From the NCBI GenBank assembly GCA_034769895.1, contig CM068369.1:148776574-148840573 (forward strand): a stretch of 64,000 nucleotides of DNA, written 5' to 3'. The notes beneath the pieces were generated by a model. It made no database searches. It was not told the DNA's origin and was given only the letters and a program-made list of their open reading frames with translations. The translations under genes and the position numbers were made by a program. Source of the DNA: Magicicada septendecula. Its lineage: Eukaryota; Arthropoda; Insecta; Hemiptera; Cicadidae. Below, piece by piece: positions 11,876 through 22,670 of the stretch; the stretch's first letter is position 1, and every line of letters starts with the position of its first letter.

Positions 11876-12001
11876 CATGTTCCTAATAAGAAAAAAAAGG
11901 TATATCTTGATGTAAATTCATTATAAATATTAAATGTATTATATAAATCAAGAAACGGACTGTAGCCAGGAAGTGATTGAATATATATAAGTATATAATA
12001 T

Positions 12002-12574
12002 TGTTAGTAATGGGGAAAAGTGTTCATAATACGAAACGTTCTACGAGTTTCTCGAATAGTCCAGCTGTAGTGTGTGCGTGCGTAAATAATACTGCTACTT
12101 AGCGGTGAAAGACAATTACGCGTCAACTATCGGGTCTATACCAGACCATACCGGTCCGCGCGTGCTGTGTTCAAGGCCGCAGTGAATTACGTTCTAGTTT
12201 TTTTCTAGTAGACGCCTATTAGCGAATATTCTGGAATCTCAGAGGGGTATAAATACAAGTACTCAGCGACGCTCAGTTGAGTTATTGTCGGGCGATTGCA
12301 CATTGCGTTGAGTGGCGATTTATACAGGTTCCAAGTATTGTGGCGAAGTGTTATGTGTTTAATATGTGCGGGACAACTGTAATACAATTTTGTTTTATAT
12401 TGGTTGACATTTTATTGCGTGTGAACAATTTTTATTTGATTTGTTATAAGAGATTATCTTGTTGATTAGGAAAAGATTAATTGTGATAATTAAAGCTAGT
12501 GATTAGTGACTTAATTTGTGTCTTGTATTTTGTTTTCCACTGTACCATACGACGATCAGTAGACCGTCGTAACA
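12002..12574 (+). repeat. 5' LTR of the 12-kb Gypsy fossil
   Basis: 573 bases from TGTTAG to CGTAACA. It has a TATA box (12248-12255) and an AT-rich 3' half ending 'accgtcgtaaca', shared with 15692 and with the solo LTR at 47668. The interior starts right after it with 'gtgggtcagaagtg', the expected place of a tRNA primer site; I could not name the tRNA. Confidence 0.8.
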
Positions 12575-12672
12575 GTGGGTCAGAAGTGCGACAGAGCGAC
12601 AGAACCGTTAACACTGGAAAGAGTGGAAACCTTGTAAAAGCCCAAGTGTAAATTCCTAATTAATCTGTAAAC

Positions 12673-13694
12673 ATGGATGCTAGGCATATGATGGAAGCTT
12701 TCCAAACGCAGCTGCAGCAGACACAGGAAGAAGCAGAAAGACGACAAAACGAAGAACGAAGACAAGAAAGAGAAGAAGCAGAAAAACGACAGGATGAGAA
12801 ACGTAAACAGGAAGCAGAGGATCGTAAAGTGAAGCAAGTGACATTAAAGCGTTAATTCAAGAGCAAAAGTAGATGCAAGAACATACTACGGCAGAATTGG
12901 CCTCCTATGTGATGTAGTGAATTACAATGTGAGCTTAATAATAAAATTACCAGAATATCTCTCATAGAAGAATTTGTGTAAAATAAAATATCTGCAGTAG
13001 AGAACTTAATGGCAAGCATAAGAGAAAAAATTAATACATAACACAGTACAATTGAAAAAGACAGAAAAGACAACAGAGGAAGCCACCTTGCCTATGGTTG
13101 GGACAGTTCATGTCAAGGCTCTAACATTTGACGGAAGCAGTCACTGGACAACGTACCTCCGCCAATTTGAAGCTGCTGCATGCTCAAATAATTGGACCGA
13201 GAATGACAAGACAGTTTATTCGTTCTCGCGTTAAAAGGGCCTGCGGCAGAATTACTACAGATAGTGCCATCTGACAGCCAGAACACCTATGCCGAGTTGA
13301 TGAAAGCTCTAGAATTACGGTATGGTGATAAACATTTGCAAGGTGTGTACTGCACCTAGTTACGAGCAAGGCGACAGAATTCCGGAGAGAGTCCTCAAGA
13401 GTATGAAGCAAGTATCGACAGATTAATTAGACTGGCATATTCTGAACCGCCAAAAGATTCCGAATGAGGTTTGCTAAGCAGACATTTACTGATGGTGTCC
13501 GAGATAATGAACTAAAGCAAATGTTACAAATGGCAAGACACCAGAATAGTGCGGACGCCCTGGTACATGCTTTGCAATTTGAGCCCGCAAAATCAGCGTC
13601 AGGTTGGGTAAGTCATAAAGTGCGAGCGCTAGACGTTTGCATCGGCACAGACGATGAAGAAGAAGAGCAAGGGACAGAGTTTAGTAAAACCTAA
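12673..13694 (+). pseudogene. gag-like region of the 12-kb Gypsy fossil
   Basis: The N-terminal part (from 12673) is a Glu/Arg/Gln-rich predicted coiled coil (EEAERRQNEERRQEREE). Further on are the retrotransposon-capsid motif TFDGSSHWTTYLRQFEAA (around 13130) and LMKALELRYGD-type helices (around 13300). A homologous but different scrap is found at 26159. Broken; fossil. Confidence 0.65.
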
Positions 13695-13959
13695 CGAAAC
13701 CGGAAGTGTACGTATTAGAGTGGCGAATATTTTGGATCAAGCTGTCACTTTACAAAGCAATACGCTCCTAGGCAAATTGACTCCTGTGGGCTTGGGTAGT
13801 CGAAATTACGCAAAGAAGATGGAGTAGGCCCTACTACGGAAACTTCCGAATTACCAGAGGAACTCCAGGGATTATTGAACAGGTCTCTAACGACCTCTCA
13901 AGTGCTTAGGTAAAAGAACTCAGACGGTTATTCACAGATACGCCAACCTCCTCGAAGGC

Positions 13960-15359
13960 CTCCATTATCTAAGCAACAGGAAATGTCTCGGTTAGTACAG
14001 GACATGTTGACAGAGGGCGTAATCGAACCTTCGTCAAGTGCTTCGTCTTCTCTGGTAGTGCTGGTAGCGAAGAAGGATGGTTGATTGCGTTTCTGCGTAG
14101 ACTACTTGAGGTTGAATGGCGTTACAAAGAAAGACTGCTATCCATTACTACGCGTTGACGATAGACTCGACACCCGTCTGGAGCACAGTGGTTTTCCACA
14201 TTGGACCTGAAGAGTGGATATTGGCAAGTGGGTCTTCATCATGAAGACAAGGAAGAGACCGCTTTCTCGACCCCAAGTGGCTTATTCCAATTTAACGTCA
14301 TGCCATTTGGACTCTGTAATGCACCGGCAATATTTGAAAGATTGATGGTACTCCGAGGCCCGTAAATCTTGCCTTGTTTATTTAGACGATGCCATAGTCA
14401 TCGGGAAGGCTTTCAAAGACTATTTGAAAAACCTTAAGGAGGTTCTAACTAGAATTCACGGTGTCCAATTGAAGCTGAGCCCGAAGAAGTTTTCTCTATT
14501 CTAGAAGGAAGTACAGTATCTGGGCCATTTGGTTTCAGTAGAGGGTGTTAGCATGGATCCTGATAAAGTAGACACCGTAAGAGACTGGCCAGTTCCGAAG
14601 AGTAAACATGAAGTTCTGAGTTTCATGGGGTTATGCTCATACTACAGACGTTTTGTGAAAGGTTTCGCTACTATTACTAAACCATTACATGGGCTAACGG
14701 AAAATAAACGAAACTTCCAGTGGTTGAGAGAGTGTGATCAAGCATTTAGGACTTTGAAAATTGCATTTTGATTGCAGCCAATTCTTGCTTTCCTAGCTTC
14801 CGAAGGGAAGTACATCGTAGACACAGACGTAAGCAATACTGGTCTAGGAGCAGTTTTGTCTCAAGTGCAAATCGGTGAAGAACGAATAATAGCGTATTAC
14901 AGCAAGACGCTTTCTAAACCAGAGAAAAATTATTGCGTTACAAGGAAAGAGTTGCTGGCAATCGTCCAAGCTTTGGAGCACTTCCATAAATACCTCAATG
15001 GAAGGAAATTTTTACTACGCACCGACCATGCAGGGCTTGCATGGCTCTTGAGATTCAAAAATCCGGAAGGGTAGTTGGCAAGGTGGCTCGAACGTCTGCA
15101 AGATTACAACTTCAAGGTAAAACATCGGCGGGGGCGCCTACATGGTAATGCGGATGGTTTATCACGAAGACCGTGCCCGGAAGACTGCCAACATTGCCAC
15201 AGAAAGAAAGAACAAAATGCCAGCGAACATGCTCAAGCCATCACTGTAGATTTCCTGGCAGACGGCTGGACGACACAAGATTGTCGACAAAAACAAATGA
15301 CTGATGAAGGCATTGGACCGATCTTGTCAGCAAAAGAGGAAGGTCGCCACCCGGATTGA
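13960..15359 (+). pseudogene. pol-like region (reverse transcriptase and RNase H) of the 12-kb Gypsy fossil
   Basis: Reverse-transcriptase motifs appear in the family's order: the '[20 protein letters not shown]' block near 14277-14340, the palm region near 14380, and the connection 'FMGLCSYYRRFVKGFA' around 14620. RNase H follows (VDTDVSNTGLGAVLSQ near 14815; TDHAGLAWLLRFKNPEG near 15023), then HGNADGLSRRPC near 15140. Broken in many places. Confidence 0.8.
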
Positions 15360-15419
15360 CAAGATATCTGCCATGGTTCGGAAGTGTGACGGGCTACTGG
15401 GCACAATGGGAACACAGTG

Positions 15420-15692
15420 AGTTTAGTGGCGATGTATACAGTGCGGTTCCAAGTATTGTGGCGAAGTGTTATGTGTTTTATATGTGCGGGACAATTGTAA
15501 TACAATTGTATTTTATGTTGGTAGACATATAACAGCGTGTTAACAATTTTTATTTGATTTGTTGTAAGAGACTATATTGTTGATTACAATCCGATTAATT
15601 GTGATAATTAAAGCTGGTGATTACTGACTTAATTGGTGTCTTGTATTTCGTTTTATACCGTACCATACGACGATCAGTAGACCGTCGTTACA
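15420..15692 (+). repeat. 3' LTR portion of the 12-kb Gypsy fossil
   Basis: From about 15420 the sequence follows the second half of the 5' LTR ('gttccaagtattgtggcgaa') to the shared tip 'accgtcgttaca', then the atat flank. Confidence 0.75.
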
Positions 15693-15696
15693 ATAT

Positions 15697-16384
15697 AGTA
15701 CAATTTAAGCATGTACGCGTAATTGTAACATCTGTTTTCGAGTAACTTTGTTAGTTAGTTAATGGCAATGTTAATGGGTGCATGCACAATAATTATAGTT
15801 TATTTAAATGAAGTAAATATTATTTTAGATTAAATACTACAAATACACTTTTCATTTTTACAATAAATATTTAATTGATATCATATTTACAACATTGGAA
15901 ATAATTACTTGAATTTTATATTGTAATGTCAGACACCCAATATTGCTTTTTTAAACAATTTTTAAATTTTATAATTTTTTTTATATACACGTTTTAGGTC
16001 TGTTATTTACATGTTCATATATGTGTTTATTTTATTTGTTTTCAAGGTATTTATGTGTAATTTATAATGTGTATACTATGACTAATGCTTGTAAAACAGC
16101 TTCTCTTGAAAGGCAACTTTTAATACATATTTATTTTTAATTTTAAGGAGTTGTTTATTTGTATAAATCAGTGTTTTATTAACATTTATTCCACACTACA
16201 AAATTATTCTCGTCCTGTTTCACACGAAATTTATTGTGCAACAAAAGGGACTTAACGTAACGAACACAGAAATTCCACGATCTATCTGGTAAGTTATTTG
16301 ATAGTTACGTTGAGTACTTCAGATACACAAAATATAAGATTTATATATATATATATATATATATTATATTTAATATTTTTAAAG
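15697..16384. other. AT-rich stretch with (TA)n at 16341-16364
   Basis: No gene seen. The TA microsatellite at 16341-16364 directly precedes the minus-strand Penelope arm. Confidence 0.55.
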
Positions 16385-17386
16385 AAATTGCCTAAAGATA
16401 TTTTTTTTCCTTATTAGGAACATGTTTCGAGAACCATTGTGTTCTCATCCTCAGCCTTCGTGATCTTGCGTCTGGTGAAGTATACTACTTGTGTGTTGGC
16501 TTGTCGTTTTTGTGGTTCTTGTTGGTCTCTGGTACTTTAGAGTGGTATTATTGTGTGTGATTGTGTTGTATGTATTAGTATTTTGTATACTTTCGATATT
16601 GACTGCTTTGAAAAATGTGTCATGTTTTGTATTGATTTGTATTTGTTCAGGTATTAGTTGTTTTGTGTTTTATGTTTGTATTTTTGTAAATTTTCCCAAA
16701 TGCTCATTATGGTGCCTTTGTGTGGTATGTGTTTTATTAGTGTCACATTGGTTATGTCTGGGAATTAATGTCCATTGTTTATTCCATGTGTGGCCAAATT
16801 AGATTTGTATATTTCTGGTTTTCTGTATTCGTTTAGGTGTTCAAAATAAAGTTTTTTCAGTTGTTTTTTTGTTTGTCCTATGTAACATTTATTGCAATCT
16901 TGGCATTCAATTGTGTATACACAATTGGTTGTTGTATTATCTTTGTTGTGTGGGTTATATAGTTTTTAGATAATTTTTAGTAGTTTTGTAGCCAATGCTA
17001 TTTTAATGTCTGTGTGTTTAAACAGTTTTGTTAGCTTTGTCGTTTTATTATTTATGTATGTGAATGTGGCCCATTTTTTGTTGTTGTCATTATTAATGTA
17101 TTGTTCATTTTGATTAACTATTAATTGTTCAGTTTTTATTTTATAATTGATTTTATTTTCTATTTTATTTACAGTATTTTTATTATATCCATTTTCACAA
17201 GCAAATTGGTATATTACATTTCTTTCTTTGTCAGTTTCTTGTTTTCTTAGGGGTATTTTGTACATTCTGTTAAATAGTGAATAGAATGCTGCCATTTTAT
17301 GTTGTCATGAATGGTGGTCAAAATGGTTAGGTATAATGATCTTGGTGATGTAGGTGGTTATTGTATCTTGTGATGGTTATGTCTAA
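16385..17386 (-). mobile_element. Inverted 3' arm of Penelope-like element
   Basis: About 1 kb reads, on the minus strand, as the 3' third of the Penelope-like element that follows in plus orientation: the end of the reverse transcriptase (FNRMYKIPLRKQETDKERN, minus-strand frame 17295-16966), the GIY-YIG segment, then the tail with the hammerhead-like motif at 16454-16425. It corresponds to about 18796-19785 of the plus copy, giving a head-to-head pair with a spacer of about 1.4 kb. Inverted partial copies ('pseudo-LTRs') upstream of a longer copy are a known feature of Penelope-like elements. The plus-strand frame 16491-16802 is an antisense shadow. Confidence 0.75.
16425..16454 (-). ncRNA. 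Hammerhead-like motif, Penelope inverted arm
   Basis: Minus strand: CTGAGGA, T, perfect six-pair stem GAGAAC/GTTCTC, six-base loop, GAAAC. Compared with the foldback copy (GGGTAC/GTACCC), two pairs differ on both sides so that pairing is kept. Confidence 0.5.
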
Positions 17387-17424
17387 ATAATAATAATAAT
17401 AATAAAATAATAATTCAATAGACG

Positions 17425-17860
17425 ATGCCAAAAACACCAATTAACACCTATTACAATCAACAAAAAACTCAAGACATTAAAACAACAAAACGAAAATCAA
17501 GAACAAAAAACAAAAATAAACACACTTTTTACCCTCGAACCATTAACCTTAGCAATACAGAATTTAACAAAAAAGAAACAGAATATTTAAACACTATGTC
17601 AAAAACTAACCTAACTCAAAACACAAAAAAAACTAGAAAATTTAATAGTAGAAACAGAATTTACCATTAACCTAATAAAAGACAATATACAAGAAGAAAA
17701 AAGAACAGAAGCGACACATATAATTAAAAAATAATCACTAGTGAAAGGAAAACAAATATAAACAAAAGAGGACAATAAAACAATAAAAGAAATAAAAAAT
17801 ACAGTAAAGAACATTAATTTAATATTAACTAAAGCAGAACAAAAGTCAAGCAACAAGTAA
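17425..17860 (+). pseudogene. Penelope N-terminal region
   Basis: An 81-residue frame (17425-17670) is Lys/Asn/Thr-rich and contains TINLSNTEFNKKETEYLN, resembling the 'NLS...L...E...L.KG' segment found upstream of the reverse transcriptase in Penelope-like proteins. The following A-rich sequence continues to look coding in other frames but is disrupted. The minus-strand frame at 17611-17856 is a shadow. Confidence 0.55.
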
Positions 17861-18012
17861 TCATTGAAAAAGCAGACTACATAAAAAAACCGAAGACTTC
17901 ATCAACAATAATAAATGCATACAACTAAATAAAGACCCAACAGAAAAAATATCTTAAACAAACAATAAAACTAATAAAAACAACTAAAAACATTTTCAAC
18001 AATAAAAATATT

Positions 18013-18015
<3 letters not shown>

Positions 18016-18051
<36 letters not shown>

Positions 18052-18145
18052 CAATCACTTTCTGCTACAGTCCGTTTCTTGATGTATATAATACTATAAT
18101 ACTTATAACTATTTTACCTCAAGATGTATATATATATATAAATAG
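18016..18145. repeat. (TA)n tracts enclosing an inverted Penelope tail piece
   Basis: (AT)n at 18016-18049 and TA-rich sequence at 18126-18140 enclose about 70 bases (18050-18118). That piece is the reverse complement of the outer tail beside the foldback (11935-11985): 'caagaaacggactgtagcc' there, 'gctacagtccgtttcttg' here. It interrupts the region between the N-terminal part and the reverse transcriptase. Confidence 0.6.
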
Positions 18146-18164
18146 TAATCCAGAACCACCTAAA

Positions 18165-19253
18165 ATGAATAGCCTAATAACAATACACAAATTAAACAAC
18201 GGAATACGTCCATTAATCAACTTCAAAAAAGCACCTACATACTAAATAGCAAACATAGTAGCACAAAAACTAAAAAGCAACCATCTAACAAATAACCATC
18301 ATAACATAAAAAGTACATACGAATTAATAGGCAAACTAAAAATAATAAATACAAATGAAAATACATTTTTCACATCATATGATATCACAAACATGTACAC
18401 CAACATCCCAGTAGAAGAAAAAATAGACATAATAATAAACAAACTTAAAGAACATAATGAAGATAAACAATATATAACTGAAATAAAAAATAGCCTCCAA
18501 CTAAAACAAAAATACTTTGAATTTAATAGCAAAATTTATCAACAGCAAGAAGGTTTAGCAATGGAATCTCCATTATCTAGCATAATAGCAGAAATATTCC
18601 TACAACACATAGACACCAAAATACAAAATATTATAAATTCATTTGATCCAAATGGCATATGGATAAGATATGTAGGTGATGGGCTATATGTATCAAATAA
18701 CAAAAACACAAATGCAGAGAACATACTAAAACAAATCAATAACATACATCCAAAAATACAATTCACAGAAGAAAAAGAAAACAACAAAATCGACTATTTA
18801 GACATAAACATCACAAGAAACAACAACCACATACAATATGCAGTATACAGAAAACCAACTTCTACCAACATCATTATACCTAACCATTCTGACCACCCAC
18901 CACAACATAAAATGGCAGCATTCTATTCGCTATTTAACAGAATGTACAAAATTTCCCTAAACAAACAAGAAACTGACAAAGAAAGAAATATAATATACCA
19001 AATTGGTTATGAAAATGGATACAATATATATACTGTGAACAAAATAGAAAATAAAATCAAATATAAAATAAAAACTGAAGAATTAAGAATTCATCAAATT
19101 GAACAACACATAAATAATGACAACAACAAAAAATTGGCCTCATTCACATACATCAATAATAAAACGACAAAGCTAACAAAACTGTTTAAACACACAGACA
19201 TTAAAATAGCATTGGCTACAAAACTAACAAAAATTATCTACAAAACTATATAA
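18165..19253 (+). pseudogene. Penelope-like reverse transcriptase
   Basis: The frame from 18165 begins with IHKLNNGIRPLINFKKAPTY, the Penelope-type finger motif. From 18393 it is a 286-residue stretch: SYDITNMYTNIPVEE (palm motif A region, about 18375-18420), GLAMESPLSSIIAEIFLQHI (motif B, about 18555), a degenerate motif C around 18670, then KIDYLDINI and YRKPTSTNIIIPNHSDHPPQ, a block diagnostic of Penelope elements. The C-terminal FNRMYKISLNKQETDKE part recurs inverted at 17295-16966. Homology is clear; the product is not expected to be functional. Confidence 0.8.
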
Positions 19254-19572
19254 CCCACAGAACAAAGATAATACAACAACCAATTGTGTATACAAAATTG
19301 AATGCCAAGAATGCAATAAATGTTACATAGGACAAACAAAAAAACAACTGAAAAAACTTTATTTTGAACACCTAAACGAATAAAGAAAACCAGAAATATA
19401 TAAATCTAATTTGGCCACACATGCAATAAACACGGGACATGAATTCGCAGACATAACCAATGTGACACTAATAAAACACATACGACACAAAGGTACCTTA
19501 ATACCTGAACAAATACAAATCAATACAAAACATGACACAATATTCAAAGCACTCAACATCGAAAATACATAA
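19254..19572 (+). pseudogene. GIY-YIG endonuclease segment of Penelope-like element
   Basis: Read in a different frame from the reverse transcriptase, 19282 onward gives NCVYKIECQECNKCYIGQT (the GIY...YIG pair), then SNLATHAINTGHEF around 19410, which matches the His-containing conserved segment of Penelope nucleases. In the family this domain nicks target DNA for priming. Degraded, about 95 residues. Confidence 0.7.
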
Positions 19573-19694
19573 TACTAATATATACACCACAATCACACAC
19601 AATAATACCACTTTAAAATACCAGAGACCAACAAGAAACCAAAATAACATCCAGCCAACACACAAATACTTCACCAGACGCAAGATCACGAAGG

Positions 19695-19724
19695 CTGAGT
19701 ATGGGAACACAGTAGTTCTCAAAA
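19695..19724 (+). ncRNA. Degraded hammerhead-like motif at Penelope 3' end
   Basis: CTGAGTA, then GGGAAC...GTTCTC (one G-U pair), then CAAAAC: the same layout as at 16425-16454 but with changed core bases, so probably inactive. Confidence 0.4.
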
Positions 19725-19785
19725 CATGTTCCAAATAAAGGAAAAATAACATCTTGAAGGTAAAATAAATATAAATTTTAAATAT

Positions 19786-20439
19786 TATATATATAGTTAT
19801 ATATATCTCGCTGCAACTGATATTGAAAAATCATGTAGTTAAAAGGTTTTTGTTTTTTAATTGTTTTAAAAGTGTACGTAACTGTTGATATATCGAGCAG
19901 TTAGTGACTTGTTTTAAAATCACAAAAGAAAACAGAAGAAATCAAATTTGTTCACTAGAATATGATTTAATATTTTTTATCTATAGTGTAAACACAATAA
20001 ATTTATTAGGCTGTATATTAGAAAGATAGAAACTCTCCCAAAAAAAGTATATTATTACAAAAATTACACAATTTTGTTAGCTGAACGAATGTAAAGAAAA
20101 AAATTCTTATTATGATTCTTTGAGCATCAAAATAGATCGACGGTAGGATCATTAAGCGTTCATACAACATAAGGAATATTATGTAATCGGTAACATATAA
20201 TGCCCCATACCCCACATAAACAATTTACATATTGTTCAAATTCAGAATGGTGCTTGTGAATATAATATGTGAAACGTTTTTCTACGTGATAGGAAGAATT
20301 CATTCTTAATATTATTGGATAATAATGGGATAATAAAATAATTGGATAAGTTATTTAGTTACATAAACCGCTTTTATATATGCTATCGATTACTTTTAAT
20401 ATGTATAGTTGTACATATTTATATATACTGTTAATTAGA
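19786..20439. other. AT-rich stretch without recognisable gene
   Basis: AT-rich DNA between the Penelope tail and the T-rich repeat. No coding or repeat signal recognised. Confidence 0.5.
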
Positions 20440-20849
20440 CGAATTCTCCCGTGTTATTTCGTTCCACGTTGTTGGTGTGAATTTTTTAGTTAACGAGATC
20501 CGTCTAATTTATAATTATTAGTCTCAGGGTTATTTATTTAATATGGGGTCTTGTAATTTGTTTATTATTATTATTCAGAAGGTCTTACTTTATTATTAAG
20601 TTGTTGTTTAGTGATTTGTTCCACCTAATTCAACCTATTGATGAATCCGGTAGTGAATAATTCGGTTACTTACACTTTTTAACGTCTTTTTAATTGTCAG
20701 TTTATTTGGTTTAAAAAATGTTTTTTATTCACTTCTTAGAATTGATTCACTTGAAGTTCCGTTGGCTCTCCGTTGATCAGCGGTGGTGAGATGATCAGTA
20801 ATGTCCTGCCTATACACTAACATAAAGATACACAAACATGATATTTACG

Positions 20850-22670
20850 AGAATTTATACTGTGCAATAATATATATAGGTCGGTGCGGTTGGAAAAAAT
20901 CATTCCATTTGAATGATTCGCTCTGGAAGTCTGGTACCAACCGTCTCGTTTTTCTCACTAAGCTGTATTTACTGATTACAATAAAAGCCAACTCTTTCAA
21001 AGGTTCAAATGACAATAATGATTTATTCAATTCTAGAACAATAAAATTTAGTACAATAATATAATTTACTTTTTGGTTAACAGTTAAATTCGAACATGGA
21101 CTCTAAAACATTTAAAAATCTCAGGTTGGTATGACTGCATTTGGCTAGTCGAATAATTTTGTTTGTAAACAAATAGGTTATGTTGTGTTATTAAAATTGT
21201 AATGTCATTAATATTATTAGTAGTAGTAGTAATAATAGTAGTAGGTTCTTTGAGTCTGCAAAATACACATATTTAATAAAATTGCTACGGTTATAATAAG
21301 TAGATAAAATATAAACTCGTTGATTATTAATTTGAATGAATATAAAGTATGAACAACTGTTCATGGTTAACCATTGAATTTAAGATAGGGTTGTGCAACC
21401 TTGTTTGTTTAAAAGTTATTAATTATTTGTTAACAAGTGATAATAATTATTAGAATTCAGTGTCATGGATTATTATCATCTCCTAGACTGGATGTACCTA
21501 ACTCAGGTATTTGTAATTCATTTGAGATATTTATGTCACCCTCTGGTGTAAATCTTAATTAATTATTGAAATAAAATATTGAACATTCTTATCTTACTAA
21601 TGGTTAGGGCACATACTCCCTTCATTGGTTGTACAATGTCTTTGCTTATACTAATATATTAGAATTATACAAATAGTGAAAATTGTCGTTAATGAAAGCA
21701 TTCAATTTTGACATTGTTTTTCTGTATTACAGAGTTCCCTTCCTTTAGGAATTGGGTATTTAATTGATTAACTGATGTTAATTCAAATCGCTATTAGCGT
21801 TCTGTTATATATATATTACTATACAATCATAATATAATAGTTGTGGGTATTTGATACTTGCGTAACTGGTCGTTCGTAGGGTTTACACTTTTTCGTAAAT
21901 TTTTTTAATTAATTAAAATTCTTTAATTAATTAATTAAACTTTTATAACTGCACTACACTCATTTCTATGCGCATGTACTCCGAATTATTTTCACTTAAA
22001 AATATACTGTACTATTTTCTTCAGTAGACATGACCTCCACTCATGGTTTGAGGTTAGCTTATGTTTACATCTGGCCGCTGTCAAACGCACGTTTTTTCTG
22101 GATGAACGGCGTGCATGTAGTTCGTCTCGTTGCTGGTAAAAGACTGTCCTCGCTTCCTCTGTCGGAATGATGCATTTCGTATTTTTTTTATTGTATCTGA
22201 TTGGTCAATATATTTTAATTCGTCTATTTTCGGCGGGCTTCGTCAAAACAGACGCTTACAAACGCGTCACTTTTTGGTGTTGAGATTAAGAATTTTTGGT
22301 CAACATACCCACGCGCAAGGGCTCAGCATCATACAATTATTATTATAAGTCCAATATCTTACTTATAACTGCACTGATGTCATTTTAATTACCCTCATTG
22401 TTTCTAATTTTTTATGACGATTATTTTGAATCCCCTCATCATATATTTCGGATTCGAGGTTGCTGAAATCGCACTTGGTATATACACTTAGTGTCCATTA
22501 AGCTATTAATTATTATTAATACATTGTTTTTATTCCATATTCGATGGTAACAACGTATTCTTAACTTACTGTACAATTTTCCCTTAAAACTATGTCTTAA
22601 TATTAATACTATGTCCGTTTTCATAGATTCAATCCTAGGTCTATGACTACACATATTTGTTTTTTCTTAT
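20850..22670. other. Segment in copy A lacking in copy B
   Basis: Copy B passes directly from the match at 62940 to the match near 62965, while copy A has about 1.8 kb here. It includes a palindromic 'ttaattaattaa' block (21908-21940) and a GC-richer part (22030-22330) with a 'gattggtcaa' inverted CCAAT box. I could not find terminal repeats, so an inserted element or a loss from copy B are both possible. Confidence 0.4.

Larger units (their letters stand above)
11541..11934. mobile_element. Penelope-derived foldback element (inverted terminal segments)
   Basis: Two arms of about 158 bases (11541-11700 and 11779-11934) are near-perfect inverted copies around a spacer of about 78 bases. Each arm matches the 3' end of the Penelope-like element at 16385-19785: the hammerhead-like box, the 'aacatgttcctaataag' tail and the sequence running to 'cttcaccagac'. 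The small element thus consists of two opposed 3' ends with almost nothing between, a compact form of the inverted arrangement seen in the large element next to it. The tail on the right (11935-11985, 'aaacggactgtagcc') recurs inverted at 18050-18105. It encodes no protein; the small frames across it are shadows of the hairpin. Confidence 0.7.
12002..15692 (+). mobile_element. Ty3/Gypsy LTR retrotransposon, old and broken
   Basis: The element starts TGTTAGTAATGG at 12002, ends CGTCGTTACA at 15692, and is flanked by atat on both sides (11998-12001 and 15693-15696). The 5' LTR covers 12002-12574. The shared parts of the two LTRs differ at roughly a tenth of positions by eye, so the insertion is old. 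Gag-like and pol-like regions lie in order on the plus strand, but an integrase is not recognisable and the coding region is heavily broken (more than ten breaks). It is a fossil. A solo LTR of the same family lies inverted at 47668-48219. Confidence 0.85.
17387..19785 (+). mobile_element. Penelope-like retroelement (reverse transcriptase plus GIY-YIG), degraded
   Basis: Plus-strand A-rich element with, in order, a basic N-terminal region (from 17425), a reverse transcriptase (18165-19253) and a GIY-YIG endonuclease segment (19270-19572), then the tail with a hammerhead-like motif (19695-19724). This architecture is specific to endonuclease-bearing Penelope-like elements. It is degraded, with frame changes between domains and a TA-rich block within it at 18016-18145. 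It forms an inverted repeat with 16385-17386. Confidence 0.8.

Noticed and set aside
11592-11886. Pair of 66-residue frames on opposite strands that share their ends
   Set aside because: They are mirror readings of the two arms of the Penelope foldback.
16491-16802. 103-residue plus-strand frame, Cys/Val/Leu-rich
   Set aside because: It is the antisense of the Penelope 3' arm; its hydrophobic composition follows from the A-rich sense strand.
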